Source: Promerops cafer
Lineage: Eukaryota; Chordata; Aves; Passeriformes; Nectariniidae
Assembly (NCBI GenBank): GCA_013398275.1
Contig: VZSE01004150.1
Span: forward strand, 62,001-126,000
Direction of reading: 5' to 3'
DNA length: 64,000 nucleotides
Part shown: positions 61,001-64,000 of the stretch, in pieces
Layout: each line of letters begins with the position of its first letter
How positions within the stretch are numbered: position 1 is the first letter of the stretch
Made by a program: the position numbers and the translations under genes
The notes under the pieces: generated by a model
The model's input: only the letters and a program-made list of their open reading frames with translations
What the model was told of the DNA's origin: nothing
Database searches by the model: none

Positions 61001-64000
61001 AATTTTGTGAGAGCACAAGGCCTAATAAATCCCTCTCCAGCTGTGTCTGCCCAGGACAGACTGGTTTTCAAAGTGCTAGTAACTTGTGAGGGCCAGCACA
61101 GGAGACATGATGCTCAAGAGCAGGATCAGGCAATGGGGTTCTCTGGGTCCATCCTTGCTGGAGACCCCAAGGGAGCCCAGCTTCCTGCAGCCCCCAAAGA
61201 GGCCAGGAAGCCACTGGTCTATGGTACCACCGAGCTGCCGGCCATGACGCCTTCCAGCAGCGACACGTCTGTCCACCAGAGAAACCAAGGAGAGTTACTG
61301 CATGCCACTGCACACCACAGTTCCCCAGCCCATGTCTGTTTGTGCACAGCTCGTGCACAGGACTTGCTCTGGAGGAAACCAAGATGAACCTCAGCCAGAC
61401 ATGGAGACAGAAAAAGGCCCAACAGGTAATTACTAGTATTTCTGTTTTGTTCAATGTATTTTATTGGGAACTTTTTATACTTTGCCAACTAGCAGGCTGG
61501 GTTTTTTGGTTTGGTTTTTTTTTCTGGCGGGGGAAGGGAAGGAGGGAGCAGTGGTGTAGTATTTACAAAAAAATCCCTAACAACAACGTCATCAGCACTG
61601 CAGAAACACAGCCTACTGCTCATGCCAGAAAGTTAAAGCTGCTGATCATGTGTTTTGTATAAAAGCGAAAAGAAACCTCAAACCCTGCATGTGAAAACCA
61701 CATCTGCATTATTAGGGGAAGACAGCATGGGGCAGAGTGCTTCGCAGAAAAGTGGCCGTTTCTGAGGGTTTCTTGATAAGCGAGAGAGATGCAGGGTACT
61801 GACAAGGGCTCTAAGAGTTTCAAGGGAACGGTGTAGCTGAATCAGCTCATACCAACCACACGCCTCTGGCTTTCTGTGATCGTGAAAGATCATTAGAGGA
61901 ACATTAATGAAGAAAGTAACAACCAAAACAACACCACCTTATAAGCTCTGTACAGTCAAAGTCGTGCACAGAGCAACAGTCCCATGATGGGAAAACATTA
62001 ATGCTTTTTATATTGGTAATCATCTGTAACATGAGCAATTAAGTACTGTACTAATGGACTATAGCCAAGAGCCTGGTACTAATATTAAAAACTGACAGAG
62101 ATGAATAGGTTTGGGAGGAAAACTAGGCTGACAAAGACATTTTTATGAAGTGCTTGGGCCTATTTGGAATAACCCAATCAGAGGCAGGTCCAGACCAGCC
62201 ATGCCTACAGTGACAATAACGCATTCATTGGCATTATATGATGCCTGCTATGCTTTAAATAAAAACACCCATTGCTTCTACTCAGAAACCTGCACTTTCA
62301 TTATTATACTCATTAATAAAACAGAAGTTGTCTAACTAATATACAAATAACACTTACTGAAACACTGGCAGCCTTGCCTTATTTTAAAATGAAAACAGTT
62401 ACTGGAAACACGAACTGTATTAATGATAAATGAATCAGTTGAAAATGCACACAAAACCTTTCTTTCCCTTTTACCAGAGAAACAAAGAAAACACTGCCCC
62501 AACTGAAGCACTCTGCCTACCTATAGCACACCAGCAGCCACCACCACAAGCCCTGCTCCAAACAGTGAGGTGCAGAGCAATACATTTGCCAAAGCCTTTA
62601 AATGTGGCTTTGTTCCAGCTCTTGCCATCCGCTGTACCATGAATCTGCAGCCACATGGTAGCTTTGCAGAGGTTATAAACATCTTTAGAGAAAGCAGTAT
62701 TTCTTCATTGGATTTGGTAGACAGAGAGACAATTGTGCCCTTTCCAATGCTTGTATGTTGTGTTTGGGTTTTTTGGTTGGTTGGTTGGTTGGTTGTTGTT
62801 AATGGGGTTTTTTTCCTCTCTCTCTTTTTGGCCTTTGAAATTGTGTGTAAAAAGCCACCTTGCAAAGGGGAACAGGAGAGGCAGGAAGGAGGGATGGCAA
62901 TGCCTGAACTGGGACATATGCACCATTCCACTCCTCAGCATCCTAAGGATGTCACTGAAAGGTGGCTGCCACCTGAACAACCTTGATATGCTAAAGCTGA
63001 TGCAAACAGCCAGTAGCTTCTCTTAGGAGCGAGCCAGTTAACACAGTATGGATGAGATCCAGTTGTGGAGATGAATGGCAAGGCTGAGTCAAACAGCAGC
63101 AGGGCCAGTGAAGTCAGGGACTGCCTGTTCTGCCTTCAGTAAGCAAGGAAAGGCCAGTAGGATTCAGAAAGGAAAAATCAGGAGATTTACTCAGCATTTG
63201 CTTTCCAGTTTAATTCAATTTCCAGTACAGCTGTACAGTTACAAGTTTGAAAATGTTTGTGTGTCCTGAATCATGAGTGTGTGTATTTCTGCACTGCAGT
63301 TCTAGTTTTAGATTAAATGTGATCTGAGCACTTTGCCTACAAATGAGCACTGCATTTATAGGTGCTGTAGTTAGAATTACCAGCTGAAAAAACCCATGAC
63401 AATTTAATTTACTTTTTTTCAAGTCTGAGGCTTCATACAGCGTTCCATGGTGGAAAAAAAGCATCTAACCCTAGGAAAGTAGAGATTGGATGAGTTACTG
63501 AGGTTTTTCGTATACATGTTTTGGTTTTTCAGACCAGATTTAGTGAAGAACATTTTAGGTGAGCTCAGGGCTACCCTAAAAGTCCTGCAAGATTATTTTC
63601 TCCAAATGACATCTTTTGATAGCCTGCCAGGGATGTGGAAAATTAGGTGCTGCCTCATATCAGACCTAACCCAGAACTACATGACAGACTGGCATCCATG
63701 AACTCAGATTTGAGTTCTTCAGAGTATTAAGACCAATCTAACCATAAACTAGAAGAGTCTTTCCTCAGACCATGTCAAGTCAAGCAGAACTGCTTTTGTG
63801 TAACCTGGAAAGGCTTTTCAATCTGGAAGGCATCAGGAGTCTGCTCAGGTTTTCCAGATAGTACAATAGGTTTTGTGGCACTTCAGAGCACACCTAAGTA
63901 ACTGCTGAGTCAGTCACACATGAGTCTCTATGCATGGGAGTGCAATGCAAGGCTTTTACATATAAAAAAACCCCAAACCACTAGCATTGAACATTGTCAG
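43055..64000 (-). CDS. ARID5B: ARID5B, 3' part (two coding exons and 3'UTR), 5' partial
   Basis: Two coding exons on the - strand (53116-52918, then 48994-46844) join in phase to give 782 residues plus stop. They match ARID5B from the end of the ARID domain to the conserved C-terminus SQLSSVHPSTKL. Human ARID5B is about 1188 residues, so roughly 400 N-terminal residues, including most of the ARID domain, are encoded beyond 64000. Known role: nuclear AT-rich-interaction-domain DNA-binding coactivator that recruits the H3K9me2 demethylase PHF2; needed in fat, liver, cartilage and lymphoid development. The gene is convergent with RTKN2, the same arrangement as on human chromosome 10. No disrupting mutation is visible. 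Confidence 0.94.
43080..43085 (-). terminator. ARID5B polyadenylation signal (probable)
   Basis: AATAAA on the - strand (TTTATT on +). Some 10-35 bases downstream on the transcript strand is a GU-rich stretch (tgttcccttttgtgtttg), the expected layout of a cleavage site near 43055-43070. A second hexamer at 43231-43236 could give a slightly shorter end. Confidence 0.55.
43231..43236 (-). terminator. Alternative ARID5B polyadenylation signal
   Basis: AATAAA on the - strand (+ strand tttatt in cagctttatttctgg), about 150 bases before the preferred site. Downstream GU content is moderate. Confidence 0.3.
45885..46040. repeat. A-rich low-complexity tract on + strand
   Basis: Runs of A interrupted by single bases (aaaacaaaacaaaaac, ataataaaaaaaaaa, ttaaaaaaaaaaag). 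On the ARID5B transcript this is U-rich 3'UTR. The Lys/Thr-rich ORF at 45740-46096 (+) is an artefact of it. Confidence 0.7.
46503..46622. repeat. Poly-T/TG low-complexity tract with 26-base N gap
   Basis: T-dominated sequence with TTTG and TTGG units surrounds 26 N at 46568-46593. The N run sits between homopolymers, so it marks an unresolved repeat rather than missing gene sequence. The ORFs reading through the N run are meaningless. Confidence 0.9.
46844..48994 (-). CDS. ARID5B: ARID5B terminal coding exon
   Basis: 716 codons plus stop. It starts VSSEQEKDQES after acceptor catttcatcag. The open frame continues upstream to an ATG at 49135, but those 47 codons are intronic. Conserved blocks in order (exon residue numbers): an acidic, Ser-rich linker (1-130); MADYIANCTVKVDQLG then ALKQTPKVLVVQNFDMF (146-184); GNPGIMSPLAKKKLLSQVSG (209-228); PSVIQHVQSF (276-285); SFLADFYSSPHLHSLYRHTEHH-like segment (about 351-372, with T for S at its start here); QPTDLSLPK (429-437), containing a PxDLS CtBP-type motif; ARPLKRSLEDLD; LQYLKNQTVLSPLMQPLALHS and YRHLAAATPVGSSYGDLLHN near the end; C-terminus HPSTKL. 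It is largely disordered, with regulatory and partner-binding roles inferred from the family. All other ORFs over 46944-49104 are shadows. Confidence 0.97.
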   Translation of the reverse strand, partial: VSSEQEKDQESADQKNFPEYPTVGETKQPVQGSPPLLPETARTLPLEKTDMTENSTNSEKAKEEVQHSSSFSSISVPAEEDTVLDATVTKRLHPSADALEETKPEQRLHKAFTDSLESEPPEMPFTAFPAHLPTQSDTEDEKLPGMADYIANCTVKVDQLGNEDIHNALKQTPKVLVVQNFDMFKEKELPGSMNDDSTFSYTPLLYSKGNPGIMSPLAKKKLLSQVSGATLSCNYPYGSPPPLISKKKLNSRDELSSGISQGPHAPNSDPVAINRPSVIQHVQSFKTKEERKSINNVFKHDMLSKPDPQRCDFSKHHLSSLAESYLPKLDIQDCKDKMSEKRALQHSHVPTFLADFYSSPHLHSLYRHTEHHLNNEQTSKYLPRDMFRESENISTFTQHKHQEKLNLNYRPSLHQQEKKATVEASSDDQPTDLSLPKSIHKQTAKVPGSSLPHSSTAQQECKGISPFQAGSSQAVSLDCNPKACRVSPMALTAPKKHSELLHRSGKQQAQRLENLRKMEGMVHPIISRRTSPQNVGAARPLKRSLEDLDKVISEKKIRAVSPIHLPKETPAKDKVPDQEGEGSKSVHGLHSGSMLESHKFPLSAPIFPGLYPGSLCTGLNNRLPPGYSHPLQYLKNQTVLSPLMQPLALHSFMVQRQFLTSPANSQQLYRHLAAATPVGSSYGDLLHNSIYPLAAINPQAAFPPSQLSSVHPSTKL
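47693..47707 (-). other. PxDLS-type CtBP-binding motif in ARID5B
   Basis: Codons CCA ACA GAT TTG AGT encode PTDLS, followed by LPK. PxDLS is the established consensus for binding the corepressor CtBP. The human protein has the same QPTDLSLPK context as I recall it. Binding itself is inferred. Confidence 0.6.
48995..52917 (-). other. ARID5B: ARID5B last intron, 3.9 kb
   Basis: Donor GAG|gtctgt at 52917 and acceptor catttcatcag at 48995 on the - strand. The stretch 49620-50110 is repeat-free with mixed TF-like words, including an everted repeat GTGACC-n6-GGTCAC at 49760-49777. Poly-T at 51467-51479. Otherwise AT-rich without recognised repeats or genes; ORFs at 50590-50945 and 51439-51657 look like chance. 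Confidence 0.75.
52918..53116 (-). CDS. ARID5B: ARID5B penultimate exon: end of ARID domain and basic linker
   Basis: 199 nt: one base completing the previous codon plus 66 codons, ending in phase 0. It starts LILPYERFIKGEEDKPLPPV, the C-terminal helix and tail typical of ARID5A/ARID5B, where the preceding exon would supply RRHYER. Then comes a Lys-rich charged segment (KVSATKRIKNENQKSKKEKD) and QKPQDASE, joining directly to VSSEQEKD of the terminal exon exactly as in mammalian ARID5B. Acceptor taatcccctag, donor GAG|gtctgt. There is no ATG, so it is not visible as a long ORF. The basic segment may act as a nuclear localisation signal (inference). Confidence 0.96.
54966..55196. promoter_or_regulatory. 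CpG-dense patch in ARID5B intron
   Basis: About 17 CpG dinucleotides in roughly 230 bp, in an intron where CpG is otherwise scarce. It contains the palindrome GTGATTAATCAC at 55138-55149 and a CATGGGAACGCGTCGCCCAT-like start at 54959. Candidate enhancer or internal promoter by composition only; no core promoter is evident. Confidence 0.35.
55797..55832. repeat. Twin AAGCAGCCGGCT direct repeats
   Basis: The 12-mer AAGCAGCCGGCT, with the palindromic core AGCCGGCT, occurs at 55797-55808 and 55821-55832, 24 bp apart start to start. Confidence 0.85.
57590..57890 (+). mobile_element. Ancient CR1/L3-like LINE relic
   Basis: Diverged but recognisable order of L3/CR1 3' words: gtggaactcactgccaatgg, ggccaagggattagtgagat, aaggattagatgctaatgta, gagaacattaagctgttaga, then after a degraded middle, gctccttcctctgcaggcac. 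The type predates birds and is shared with other amniotes. No coding capacity. Confidence 0.6.
60531..60554. repeat. Perfect 10-bp inverted repeat, 4-base loop
   Basis: AAAGTTATCC at 60531-60540 and its exact reverse complement GGATAACTTT at 60545-60554, separated by AAAT. Confidence 0.85.
62772..62798. repeat. (TTGG)n short tandem repeat
   Basis: Five to six TTGG units followed by TTGTTG, in the ARID5B intron. It produces a WLVGWL-like peptide in translated frames that is not a gene. Confidence 0.85.

Larger units (their letters stand above)
53117..64000 (-). other. ARID5B: ARID5B intron (partial, at least 10.9 kb)
   Basis: I looked for the exon carrying the ARID core (expected to end in an RRHYER-like sequence) and did not find it, so it probably lies beyond 64000. 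Features inside: CpG-dense patches at 54966-55196, 55500-55660 and 59480-59600. A twin 12-bp repeat lies at 55797-55832 and an L3-like CR1 relic at about 57590-57890. A perfect hairpin lies at 60531-60554 and a TTGG run at 62772-62798. ORFs of up to 144 codons overlap on both strands and show no domain. Confidence 0.7.

Noticed and set aside
53117..64000. Search for the ARID-core exon of ARID5B
   Set aside because: No reverse-strand segment with an RRHYER-type ending or the expected Trp-rich ARID core was found; it is probably beyond the window.
1..64000. CRISPR arrays, prophage, operons, tRNA or rRNA genes, endogenous retroviral genes
   Set aside because: Nothing in the sequence supports any of these; the window is ordinary vertebrate gene, intron and intergenic DNA.

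Overview
The window is nuclear DNA from a vertebrate, almost certainly a bird. The coding exons are short, have clean GT-AG introns and match vertebrate RTKN2 and ARID5B. The interspersed repeats are CR1 LINEs with the typical avian 3' ends (tandem ATTCTATG-type octamers). TG- and T-rich low-complexity tracts are frequent, as in many bird assemblies. I cannot name the species from sequence alone.

Layout. Positions 1-20158 hold the last seven coding exons of RTKN2 (rhotekin-2) on the + strand. They encode 453 continuous residues: the end of the anillin-like homology region, the PH domain and the proline-rich C-terminal tail. The first ~160 residues (HR1/Rho-binding part) lie upstream of the window. 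From 20159 to about 43060 there is no gene I can support. This stretch holds the RTKN2 3'UTR (end uncertain), two CR1 fragments, an AAGG microsatellite, an AT-rich tract, a GC-rich block and a degenerate GC-rich minisatellite. From about 43060 to 64000 lies the 3' part of ARID5B on the - strand: a probable 3.8 kb 3'UTR, the large terminal coding exon (46844-48994, 716 codons plus stop), a 3.9 kb intron, the penultimate exon (52918-53116, which carries the end of the ARID DNA-binding domain) and at least 10.9 kb of the next intron.

The two genes are tail to tail (RTKN2 -> <- ARID5B), with 26.7 kb between stop codons. The same convergent pair is known from human chromosome 10q21. The proteins are not known to share a pathway: RTKN2 is a Rho-effector-like scaffold and ARID5B is a DNA-binding coactivator working with the histone demethylase PHF2. 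Both have roles in lymphoid cells.

I found no undescribed gene system, RNA gene, CRISPR array or intact mobile element. The more interesting leftovers are non-coding: a CpG-dense patch with a palindromic homeodomain-like site inside an ARID5B intron, a nearby pair of 12-bp repeats, several perfect inverted repeats, an old L3-like CR1 relic and a few unexplained intronic or intergenic ORFs.
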